From Bacillus bingmayongensis (GTDB lineage Bacteria; Bacillota; Bacilli; Bacillales; Bacillaceae_G), in assembly GCF_000299035.1 (NCBI RefSeq), contig NZ_AKCS01000013.1:1-64000 (forward strand): a DNA stretch of 64,000 nucleotides, written 5' to 3'. Under the pieces are notes generated by a model. The model searched no databases. It was not told where the DNA came from and worked only from the letters and a program-made list of their open reading frames with translations. The position numbers and the translations under genes are program-made. This document shows positions 8,217 through 15,275 of the stretch, piece after piece (within the stretch, counting starts at the first letter, position 1; each line of letters starts with the position of its first letter).

Positions 8217-8705
8217 GTGGGAGTACATGTTGTTTTATATCAACCAGAAATTCCAGCAAATACAGGAAATATTGCACGTACTTGTGCAGCTACTGGGACA
8301 GAATTACATTTAATTCGACCGCTTGGATTTTCAACGGATGATAAAATGTTAAAACGTGCCGGCCTAGATTATTGGCAGCACGTAAAAATTACGTATTATG
8401 ATTCGATTGAAGAGTTTTATGAAAAAAATAGTGACGGTGAATTTTTCTATTTAACAAAGTATGGTGAAAAAGCACATACAGCGTTTGATTATAGTAAGCC
8501 AGAGAAAAATTATTACTTTGTATTTGGTAGAGAAACAAACGGATTGCCAGCAAACGTAATCGAAGAAAACTTCGATCATTGTTTACGTATTCCAATGACT
8601 GACAAAGTGCGTTCGTTAAATTTATCTAATACAGCAGCGATTTTAATTTATGAAGCATTCCGTCAACAAAATTATCCAGGTTTAGATTTAGAAATTGTAT
8701 ATTAA
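8217..8705 (+). CDS. trmL: tRNA (cytidine/uridine-2'-O-)-methyltransferase TrmL
   Basis: This 162-residue SPOUT-class enzyme methylates the 2'-OH of the wobble nucleotide (position 34) in certain tRNA-Leu species using S-adenosylmethionine. The N-terminus MGVHVVLYQPEIPANTGNIA and the C-terminal knot motifs (FVFGRETNGLP, RIPMTDKVRSLNLSNTAAI) are typical. It starts with GTG at 8217, preceded by TTGAGGTGAAT. It was formerly called CspR and follows yhbB as in B. subtilis. Confidence 0.95.
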   Translation: MGVHVVLYQPEIPANTGNIARTCAATGTELHLIRPLGFSTDDKMLKRAGLDYWQHVKITYYDSIEEFYEKNSDGEFFYLTKYGEKAHTAFDYSKPEKNYYFVFGRETNGLPANVIEENFDHCLRIPMTDKVRSLNLSNTAAILIYEAFRQQNYPGLDLEIVY

Positions 8706-8724
8706 AAGTTGTATGTAATAGAGA

Positions 8725-8763
8725 ACAAAAAGTGATGGGCCTAGGCCCATCACTTTTTGTTTG
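8725..8763. terminator. Bidirectional terminator between trmL and the 31-residue gene
   Basis: A perfect 36-base palindrome (arms ACAAAAAGTGATGGGCCT and its complement, 8725-8761 region) has T runs on both strands. It serves both convergent genes. The stop codon of the minus-strand peptide gene lies inside it. Confidence 0.92.
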
Positions 8764-8845
8764 TACCTGGTTTATCGTTATAACCTGAAGTGAAAATTGC
8801 AGTAAGAAACGTAAGTGAGACACCTAAAATTAATAATAATTTCAT
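8750..8845 (-). CDS. 31-residue hydrophobic peptide
   Basis: This is a short ORF with very good initiation signals: on the minus strand AAAGGAGGATTCAC precedes ATG at 8845. The product begins MKLLLILGVSLTFLTAIFT and ends with a polar tail (SGYNDKPGTNKK). That is the form of a single-pass membrane peptide or a secreted peptide with an uncleaved signal. The stop is inside the shared terminator with trmL. I do not recognise a family. The evidence is the ribosome binding site, composition and fit to the terminator; no homology was tested. Confidence 0.65.
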   Translation of the reverse strand: MKLLLILGVSLTFLTAIFTSGYNDKPGTNKK

Positions 8846-9106
8846 GTGAATCCTCCTTTTTCATATTTTATTTAAGAGAATTTGGATCTTAAGTTTATGT
8901 AGATTCTGTGGAAGTAAAGAAGATATATCTGTAAGAATGAGAAGGAATTTCCCGATAAATTCATTATACCGAATTTTCTTTTAACTTTGGGATGAAATTT
9001 ATAATGTTTGTAGGAGATTTCATTTTGATTTAAAGAATGTTTAAGGACATCCTCGCATACCTTTTATAATAATCCGATTGAACAAGGAGATGGGGGAGGA
9101 GCTATA
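8846..9106. other. Intergenic region before prkA
   Basis: It is AT-rich with no further ORF. It should hold the divergent promoters of the 31-residue gene and prkA. Confidence 0.5.
9035..9063 (+). promoter_or_regulatory. Candidate sigma-E promoter of prkA
   Basis: GAATGTT, then 14 bases, then CATACCTT, about 45 bases before the prkA ATG. This is close to the sigma-E pattern (-35 like GAATATT, -10 CATACANT). B. subtilis prkA is known to be sigma-E dependent. It is inferred from pattern only. Confidence 0.5.
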
Positions 9107-11002
9107 ATGGATATTCTAAAGAAAATTGAACAGCATCGAGAAGCAGAAGAACGTTTACAATGGGAAGGTACGTTTGCGGAATATTTGGAGCTTGTTAAAG
9201 AAAGACCATGGGTGGCTCAAACTGCACACTCTCGCATTTACAATATGATTAAAGACGCTGGTATTGAAGAAGTGGAAGGCAGAAAAAAATATAACTTTTT
9301 TAGCAATCAGCTATTTGGATTAGAAGATGCGTTAGAGCGTCTTGTGGAAGAATATTTTCATCCGTCTGCGAAACGTTTAGATGTTAGAAAACGGATTTTA
9401 CTATTAATGGGACCAGTTAGTGGTGGGAAATCAACATTAGTCACTATGTTAAAACGAGGATTAGAAACATACTCGCGTACAGATCGCGGAGCTATTTTTG
9501 CGATAAAAGGTTGCCCGATGCATGAAGACCCTCTTCATCTCATACCACATCATTTACGTGATGACTTTTACGATGAATATGGTGTAAGAATTGAAGGGAA
9601 CTTGTCACCATTAAATGTGATGCGTTTAGAAAAAGAATATGGTGGAAGAATTGAAGATGTAATTGTAGAACGGATTTTCTTCTCGGAAGATCGCCGGACA
9701 GGAATTGGTACATTTAGTCCTTCTGATCCAAAATCACAGGATATTGCGGATTTAACAGGAAGTATTGATTTTTCTACAATTGCAGAATATGGTTCAGAGT
9801 CCGATCCACGTGCATACCGTTTTGATGGAGAGTTAAATAAAGCAAACCGTGGTATGATGGAATTTCAAGAGATGTTAAAATGTGATGAGAAATTTTTATG
9901 GCATCTATTATCTCTTACACAAGAGGGAAATTTCAAAGCTGGGAGATTTGCACTTATCTCAGCAGATGAATTAATTGTAGCCCATACGAATGAAACAGAG
10001 TATCGCTCCTTTATCTCTAACAAGAAAAATGAAGCGTTACATTCAAGGATTATTGTGATGCCGGTTCCATATAATTTACGAGTTAGTGAAGAAGAACATA
10101 TTTATGAAAAGATGATTCGTGAAAGCGATGTTTCAAATGTACACATTGCGCCGCACACACTTCGCGTCGCAGCAATGTTTACGATTTTAACACGCTTGAA
10201 AGATCCAAAGCGCCCAGATATTGATTTAATTAAAAAGATGCGTTTATATGATGGAGAAATGGTCGAAGGTTATAATTCAATTGATGTAGAAGAATTACAG
10301 CGTGAATATCAAGATGAAGGTATGAGTGGAATTGATCCACGTTATGTTATTAACCGCATTTCTTCTACTATTATTAGAAAAGAAGTACCATCGATTAATG
10401 CGCTTGATGTGTTACGTTCGTTAAAAGATGGGTTAGATCAGCATCCATCCATTAGTAATGAGGACCGGGAGCGCTATATGAATTTCATTTCATTAGCAAG
10501 GAAAGAGTACGATGAAATTGCTAAGAAAGAAGTACAAAAAGCGTTTGTGTATTCGTATGAAGAATCGGCTAAGACTCTTATGGATAATTACTTAGACAAC
10601 GTTGAGGCATATTGCAATAAATCAAAATTACGTGATCCATTAACAGGTGAAGAAATGAGTCCAGATGAAAAGCTAATGCGTTCCATTGAAGAACAAATTG
10701 GCATTTCAGAAAATGCGAAGAAAGCATTCCGAGAAGAAATTTTAATACGTATTTCTGCTTATGCTCGTAAAGGAAAACGTTTTGATTACAATTCACATGA
10801 GCGCCTTCGCGAAGCAATCCAGAAAAAATTATTTGCTGATTTGAAAGATGTTGTAAAAATTACAACATCTACGAAAACACCAGATGAAAATCAGTTGAAG
10901 AAAATTAATGATGTTGTTGCACGCTTAATCGATGAACATGGCTACAATTCTTCATCGGCAAATGAATTGTTGCGCTATGTAGGTAGCTTGCTGAATCGAT
11001 AG
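9107..11002 (+). CDS. prkA: PrkA, AAA-type serine protein kinase / protease-like protein
   Basis: This is a 631-residue cytosolic protein. The N-terminal AAA domain has Walker A GPVSGGKST at about residues 102-110, and the PrkA-specific C-terminal domain ends in NELLRYVGSLLNR. In Bacillus it is made in the mother cell during sporulation. It has been described as a serine kinase and, more recently, as an ATP-dependent protease. Length matches B. subtilis PrkA (631). A strong ribosome binding site (GGAGATGGGGGAGG) precedes the ATG. The partner yhbH lies 680 bases downstream; an inserted repeat (11082-11273) separates them. Confidence 0.95.
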   Translation: MDILKKIEQHREAEERLQWEGTFAEYLELVKERPWVAQTAHSRIYNMIKDAGIEEVEGRKKYNFFSNQLFGLEDALERLVEEYFHPSAKRLDVRKRILLLMGPVSGGKSTLVTMLKRGLETYSRTDRGAIFAIKGCPMHEDPLHLIPHHLRDDFYDEYGVRIEGNLSPLNVMRLEKEYGGRIEDVIVERIFFSEDRRTGIGTFSPSDPKSQDIADLTGSIDFSTIAEYGSESDPRAYRFDGELNKANRGMMEFQEMLKCDEKFLWHLLSLTQEGNFKAGRFALISADELIVAHTNETEYRSFISNKKNEALHSRIIVMPVPYNLRVSEEEHIYEKMIRESDVSNVHIAPHTLRVAAMFTILTRLKDPKRPDIDLIKKMRLYDGEMVEGYNSIDVEELQREYQDEGMSGIDPRYVINRISSTIIRKEVPSINALDVLRSLKDGLDQHPSISNEDRERYMNFISLARKEYDEIAKKEVQKAFVYSYEESAKTLMDNYLDNVEAYCNKSKLRDPLTGEEMSPDEKLMRSIEEQIGISENAKKAFREEILIRISAYARKGKRFDYNSHERLREAIQKKLFADLKDVVKITTSTKTPDENQLKKINDVVARLIDEHGYNSSSANELLRYVGSLLNR

Positions 11003-11011
11003 TTTGATAAT

Positions 11012-11052
11012 AAAACGCTGTCTCTTATGAAACCAGAGGCAGCGTTTTTATA
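11012..11052 (+). terminator. Terminator of prkA
   Basis: The stem AAAACGCTGTCTCT / AGAGGCAGCGTTTT is followed by T5. Confidence 0.88.
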
Positions 11053-11081
11053 TCTATCCAATTGAAGTAATGAAACTTTAC

Positions 11082-11273
11082 TATATATATCTATTTTGAT
11101 TTTTCAGCATATAAGTCGCGGCTATGAAAACGAAAGGAGATATCCACTTGTTTTCTCTCTTTGTTTCCACATGACAGGGGCAAAAAAGGCACTGATCGCT
11201 ACTACACTCGGTCGGGTGCTCTCTCTCAGCTGAAAGTTAGGGTTTATGTCGTTTTTCAATCTGTATTTATATA
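11082..11273 (+). repeat. MITE-like repeat, copy A (about 192 bp)
   Basis: The ends form an imperfect inverted repeat (TATATATCTATTTTGATTTT / TTTTTCAATCTGTATTTATA). The interior shares CATATAAGTCGC-GCTAT, CGTTTTCTCTCTTTG-like and GGATGCTCTC-like blocks with copies at 51941-52293 and 59817-60013. This copy is the most diverged. No protein is encoded. Confidence 0.75.
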
Positions 11274-11685
11274 GTGAATGTTTCATTTCATATATGGACT
11301 TGTCCAAACATAATAAATTAAGATGCAATTTCATGAATTTATTGTCAATTATTTTTACAATACGCATATGATAGAGTAACCAACCATTCATACAGAAAAA
11401 AGCCAACACAATACAATATGTTGCAGAGTGAAAAAGTGTGCAACAATGAATTGTGTTTCTTTCTTATCAGCTAAAGAAATTTCAATTTAAAATGGATATC
11501 AAAGTTTTTGTTAAGGATGTTCGGAGCAATACGTAAAAAGCTATGGATGCCTTATGGTTATGGAAAAAGTAAGTTCTAATGAACAGATACTTTTTAACTA
11601 CTTTTATGGCTACATCATAACCTTAAATTCTTATATTACTGTTTATTAGAGAAAATAAGGGAAATTACAGTAAGGAGGGAAAAGG
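11274..11685. other. Intergenic region before yhbH
   Basis: About 410 AT-rich bases. TTGCAGAGTGAAAAAGTGTGCAA near 11420 can form a short hairpin. I see no gene, and no promoter I can assign with confidence. Confidence 0.4.
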
Positions 11686-12861
11686 ATGGGCGAAGAAAAT
11701 CAACCTAATTATACAATTTCACAGGAAAACTGGTCCCTCCATCGCAAAGGACATGACGATCAACAACGCCATCAGGAAAAGGTGCAAGAGGCAATTAAGA
11801 ATAATTTACCAGACCTTGTGACAGAGGAAAGTATCGTTATGTCTAATGGTAGGGACGTTGTAAAAATACCAATTCGTTCTTTAGATGAATATAAAATTAG
11901 ATATAACTATGATAAGAATAAACATGTTGGGCAAGGAACTGGTGGTAGTAAAGTTGGCGATGTGGTTGCAAGAGATGGATCAAGTGGTCAAAAACAAAAA
12001 GGACCAGGAAAAGGGAAAGGTGCAGGAGATGTAGCTGGGGAAGATTATTATGAAGCAGAAGTATCTATTTTAGAATTAGAGCAAGCGTTTTTTAAAGAGC
12101 TAGAGCTACCTAACTTAAAGCGGAAAGAAATGGACGAAAATCGTATTGAACATATTGAATTTAACGACATTAGAAAAACAGGATTATGGGGAAATATTGA
12201 TAAAAAACGGACGATGATATCAGCTTATAAACGAAATGCCATGAGTGGAAAACCAGCTTTTCATCCGATTCGTCAAGAAGATTTGAAATTCCGAACATGG
12301 AATGAAGTGTTGAAGCCAGATTCAAAAGCGGTTGTATTAGCAATGATGGATACGAGCGGATCTATGGGGCTTTGGGAGAAGTATATGGCGCGTAGCTTCT
12401 TCTTTTGGATGACAAGATTTTTACGTACAAAGTATGAAACGGTAGATATAGAATTTATTGCTCATCATACAGAAGCGAAGGTCGTGACAGAAGAAGAATT
12501 TTTCTCAAAAGGAGAAAGTGGCGGAACAATATGTTCTTCTGTTTATAGAAAAGCACTTGAGCTTATAGATGGAAAGTATTCACCGGAACGCTATAATATT
12601 TATCCATTTCATTTTTCAGATGGGGATAACTTAACATCAGATAACGCTCGGTGTGTGAAGCTTGTTCAAGAATTGATGAAGCTATGTAATATGTTTGGGT
12701 ATGGGGAAGTAAATCAGTATAATCGCCATAGTACGCTTATGTCAGCCTATAAAAATATTAAAGATGAGAATTTCAGGTACTATATTTTAAAACAGAAAGT
12801 TGATGTATTCCACGCAATGAAGAGCTTTTTTAGAGAAGAATCAAGTGAGAAAATGGCGTAA
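11686..12861 (+). CDS. yhbH: Sporulation protein YhbH (DUF444)
   Basis: This 391-residue protein of the DUF444/YeaH-YhbH family has a C-terminal von Willebrand A-like fold. The metal-site-like motif is MMDTSGSMG at about residues 222-230, and the family block [13 protein letters not shown] lies downstream. A glycine- and lysine-rich linker ([21 protein letters not shown]) sits at about 85-115. The family travels with PrkA and SpoVR and works in sporulation or stress; the biochemical role is unknown. Length matches B. subtilis YhbH. A GTAAGGAGGG ribosome binding site precedes the ATG. It is monocistronic with its own terminator. Confidence 0.93.
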   Translation: MGEENQPNYTISQENWSLHRKGHDDQQRHQEKVQEAIKNNLPDLVTEESIVMSNGRDVVKIPIRSLDEYKIRYNYDKNKHVGQGTGGSKVGDVVARDGSSGQKQKGPGKGKGAGDVAGEDYYEAEVSILELEQAFFKELELPNLKRKEMDENRIEHIEFNDIRKTGLWGNIDKKRTMISAYKRNAMSGKPAFHPIRQEDLKFRTWNEVLKPDSKAVVLAMMDTSGSMGLWEKYMARSFFFWMTRFLRTKYETVDIEFIAHHTEAKVVTEEEFFSKGESGGTICSSVYRKALELIDGKYSPERYNIYPFHFSDGDNLTSDNARCVKLVQELMKLCNMFGYGEVNQYNRHSTLMSAYKNIKDENFRYYILKQKVDVFHAMKSFFREESSEKMA

Positions 12862-12888
12862 TCCCTTTTTTATATTGATAGTAATAAA

Positions 12889-12929
12889 AGCAAGCTCATG
12901 AAATTCATATTTCATGAGCTTGCTTTTGT
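12889..12929 (+). terminator. Terminator of yhbH
   Basis: The stem AAAGCAAGCTCATGAAAT / ATTTCATGAGCTTGCTTTT has a short loop. Confidence 0.9.
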
Positions 12930-13419
12930 TAGTTTACTTTTCCACCTTATGTAATAACGAATTCAGGTTTTACTTGTGAACCAAATTCTTCTTTTTAATG
13001 TGTATCGTATAGCTTATGAAGATAGTTTTCTTTTCCTAAATTTTTAAGCTCCTTATTGATCCAATCATGCATTTCTTTATTTCCTTTTTTCACTGCGATT
13101 GCAATTTGTTCTTCGCCACCTAGCTTATCTGCGCCTACTAGTTCACCACGATTTTTTATCCCGCTAACGGGCAGTAAGACCCCCACCTCAAAATTCAGCA
13201 AGAGTAAAGAAGTTAGGTGGGGGATCAACTGACCGTAAAAGCCCGATTGGTGCGGGCTGATAATCAGTGTGGGATGAAGCCCCCCACACTGACTAAAGTT
13301 TCACTTTATTTGTTCGATTTTTTCGCTCGCCTTTGATGATGCTTTTTCATTTTTTTATCGCTAGAACCACATGCCGCTAATAGAACTGAAAGTAATCCTA
13401 TAATAACGACTTTTTTATA
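12929..13419 (-). pseudogene. Decayed amino-acid ABC transporter substrate-binding lipoprotein
   Basis: On the minus strand the 5' part encodes a lipoprotein signal (KKVVIIGLLSVLLAACGSSD), but the start codon is lost (TAT in place of ATG after AAAGGAAG). The reading then runs into a bcr1 repeat and resumes as GELVGADKLGGEEQIAIAVK and onward, the C-terminal end of a polar amino-acid binding protein. About 160 codons of the middle are missing. In-frame stops follow DTH and VIT near the 3' end, before GGKVN at 12929. The lesions are thus start loss, internal deletion, insertion and nonsense changes. Confidence 0.85.
13155..13309 (+). repeat. bcr1 repeat (155 bp) inside the pseudogene
   Basis: This is a full-length B. 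cereus group bcr1-like element bounded by TTTAT at 13155-13159 and 13305-13309. The 5' hairpin is CCCGCTAACGGG. Next is the ACCCCCACCTC...GAGGTGGGGG-type stem, then the AAAAGCCCGATTGGTGCGGGC stem and the CAGTGTGGG...CCCACACTG stem. It has no coding capacity and looks like a structured RNA or DNA repeat. Confidence 0.9.
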
Positions 13420-13463
13420 TAATATTTCTTCCTTTTACAGTTTCAATATAAAAGAATTGATTT

Positions 13464-13495
13464 AAAAAGCACCTCTAAATAGATAAGAGGTGCTA
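13464..13495 (-). terminator. Terminator of the BCCT transporter gene
   Basis: On the minus strand the stem AGCACCTCT / AGAGGTGCT is followed by TTTTT, just after the stop at 13500. Confidence 0.9.
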
Positions 13496-13499
13496 CAAA

Positions 13500-15050
13500 T
13501 TACATAACCTTTTTTATTTTTTGTGTTACGTTTTGCGTTTGCGTAACAATTTCTTCTTGTCTTAGCTCTTTGAATAATGAGGTTATCATTAAAACGACAA
13601 CAATAGAGAATGGCAAGGCTGCAATAATCGCTGCAATCTGTAAGGCATTTAATCCGCCAGCCTGCAAGAGAATGGCTGCGATCGCTGCAATAGTTAATCC
13701 CCAAATAAGTTTCAAATGGTTTTTTGGCGATAAATTACCATTACTTGTTTGCATAGAAACAACGAATGTTGCAGAGTCAGCAGAGGTAACAAAGAACGTT
13801 GCTACTAAAATGAGACTAACAATGGTTAAAAATGTTGAGAATGGTAAATGGGAAATGACGGCGAATAATCCAATCTCTGTTCCATTTTTGGCGATTTCAT
13901 CAGCAATTCCAAGTGATTGGAACATTTCCATATGAATCGCAGTTCCGCCAAAAACAGCAAACCAAAATGTACAGATGAGTGTTGGAATTAAGACTACGCC
14001 AAAAATGAATTCACGGATTGTACGTCCGCGGGATACGCGGGCGATAAATGTACCGACGAATGGCGACCACGAAATCCACCAACCCCAGTAGAAAATCGTC
14101 CAATTTTCAATCCAAGAAGAGGACTCTTTACTAAAGGCTCCTAAGTTTAATCCCATACTTGGTAGTGCCCCAATGTAAGAACCTAGTGTAGAAGTAAAGT
14201 ATTTCATAATAAAAACAGTTGGCCCAAGAATTAAAAAGGAAACAAGTAATATCCCAGCAAGGGAGAAGTTTAAGTTACTCAAATATTTAATCCCACGATC
14301 TAAACCAGTTTGCGCACTAGTTAAATAGAGTATAGTGAAAATAGCAATGAGTACCAGCTGTGTACTCATTGTATTGTTGATAGAAGGAAATAAGTAACTT
14401 AACCCTCCGGCAATTTGTTGTGCACCGATTCCTACGGATGGCACAATTCCGAAGACGGTTGCCAACACAGCTAAAATATCTACTGTTTTTCCAATAGGAG
14501 AATTTTTCGATCGATTAAATAACGGAGTAACTGTAGCACCGATTGTACTACCTTGTTGTTTTCTGAACGTAAAGTATGCAATTGTTAAAGCAACCATCGC
14601 ATAAAGTGACCAAGGGAAGAGACCCCAGTGAAAAAATGAATATTGCATAGCAAGTTTTGCGCTTTGTTCAGTTCCAGGTTCACCGGTAAGCGGTGCCCCG
14701 AAATGTGAAATTGGTTCAGCAATCCCATAAAAGAGAAGACCAATTCCCATCCCTGCTCCAAACAACATGGCGAGCCAAGAAAGGTAGCTATATTTTGGTT
14801 TCTCATCATCTTTACCAAGACGAATTGATCCATACTTTGAAAATGCTAAATAAACAGCTAAAACAATCATTGTGGTCATAAGTAGAGAGTAAAACCACCC
14901 AAACTTATTGAGAATAAAAGAATTTAAAGAAGAGGTAACACTTTGTAAATCATAGCCTTGTATCCAACTTGCTGGAAGCACACCCCGTATAATAAATAAG
15001 GTTGTAAGCAAGATGGAGATATAAAATACACTGTTTTCTTTTTTTATCAT
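13500..15050 (-). CDS. BCCT-family betaine/choline/carnitine transporter, OpuD-like
   Basis: This 516-residue inner membrane protein with about 12 transmembrane segments belongs to the betaine-choline-carnitine transporter family and takes up glycine betaine or a relative with sodium for osmoprotection. The family signature is visible: SWLAMLFGAGMGIGLLFYG (about 91-109), then WGLFPWSLYAMVALTIAYF, and the conserved WTIFYWGWWISWSPFVGTFI block. A hydrophilic C-terminal tail (LRQEEIVTQTQNVTQKIKKV) follows the last helix. The exact substrate cannot be told from sequence. AAAGGTGGGATTCT precedes the ATG at 15050. It is monocistronic and divergent from colA. Confidence 0.92.
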   Translation of the reverse strand: MIKKENSVFYISILLTTLFIIRGVLPASWIQGYDLQSVTSSLNSFILNKFGWFYSLLMTTMIVLAVYLAFSKYGSIRLGKDDEKPKYSYLSWLAMLFGAGMGIGLLFYGIAEPISHFGAPLTGEPGTEQSAKLAMQYSFFHWGLFPWSLYAMVALTIAYFTFRKQQGSTIGATVTPLFNRSKNSPIGKTVDILAVLATVFGIVPSVGIGAQQIAGGLSYLFPSINNTMSTQLVLIAIFTILYLTSAQTGLDRGIKYLSNLNFSLAGILLVSFLILGPTVFIMKYFTSTLGSYIGALPSMGLNLGAFSKESSSWIENWTIFYWGWWISWSPFVGTFIARVSRGRTIREFIFGVVLIPTLICTFWFAVFGGTAIHMEMFQSLGIADEIAKNGTEIGLFAVISHLPFSTFLTIVSLILVATFFVTSADSATFVVSMQTSNGNLSPKNHLKLIWGLTIAAIAAILLQAGGLNALQIAAIIAALPFSIVVVLMITSLFKELRQEEIVTQTQNVTQKIKKVM

Positions 15051-15192
15051 AGAATCCCACCTTTAATTAATTAGGTTAACAGTTATATTAACCATAACAA
15101 TTATCGGTTTAAATGTCAAAAAATTCACTTTTTATAGAAGAGATACGTTAGTATGATTATTCATAAAACGTTCGAAATGTATACAGAAATAA

Positions 15193-15208
15193 TATGAAAT
15201 ATTGCATT
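15193..15208 (+). promoter_or_regulatory. PlcR box upstream of colA
   Basis: TATGAAATATTGCATT matches the PlcR palindrome TATGNANNNNTNCATA at every fixed position but the last. It lies 83 bases before the collagenase start. Collagenase is a known member of the PlcR virulence regulon in B. cereus. Confidence 0.75.
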
Positions 15209-15275
15209 TTATATTATTTTATCAAGATGATATGTTATTTTCATGTTGCGGATATACAACTAGGGAGGACTTATT

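Noticed and set aside
11122-11409. Minus-strand ORF of 95 codons
   Set aside because: A third of it runs through the MITE-like repeat, and it has no ribosome binding site or recognisable domain.
12929-13419. CRISPR or other array among the GC-rich repeated stems
   Set aside because: The repeats are isolated bcr1 elements scattered over 45 kb, not regularly spaced units, and no cas genes are present.
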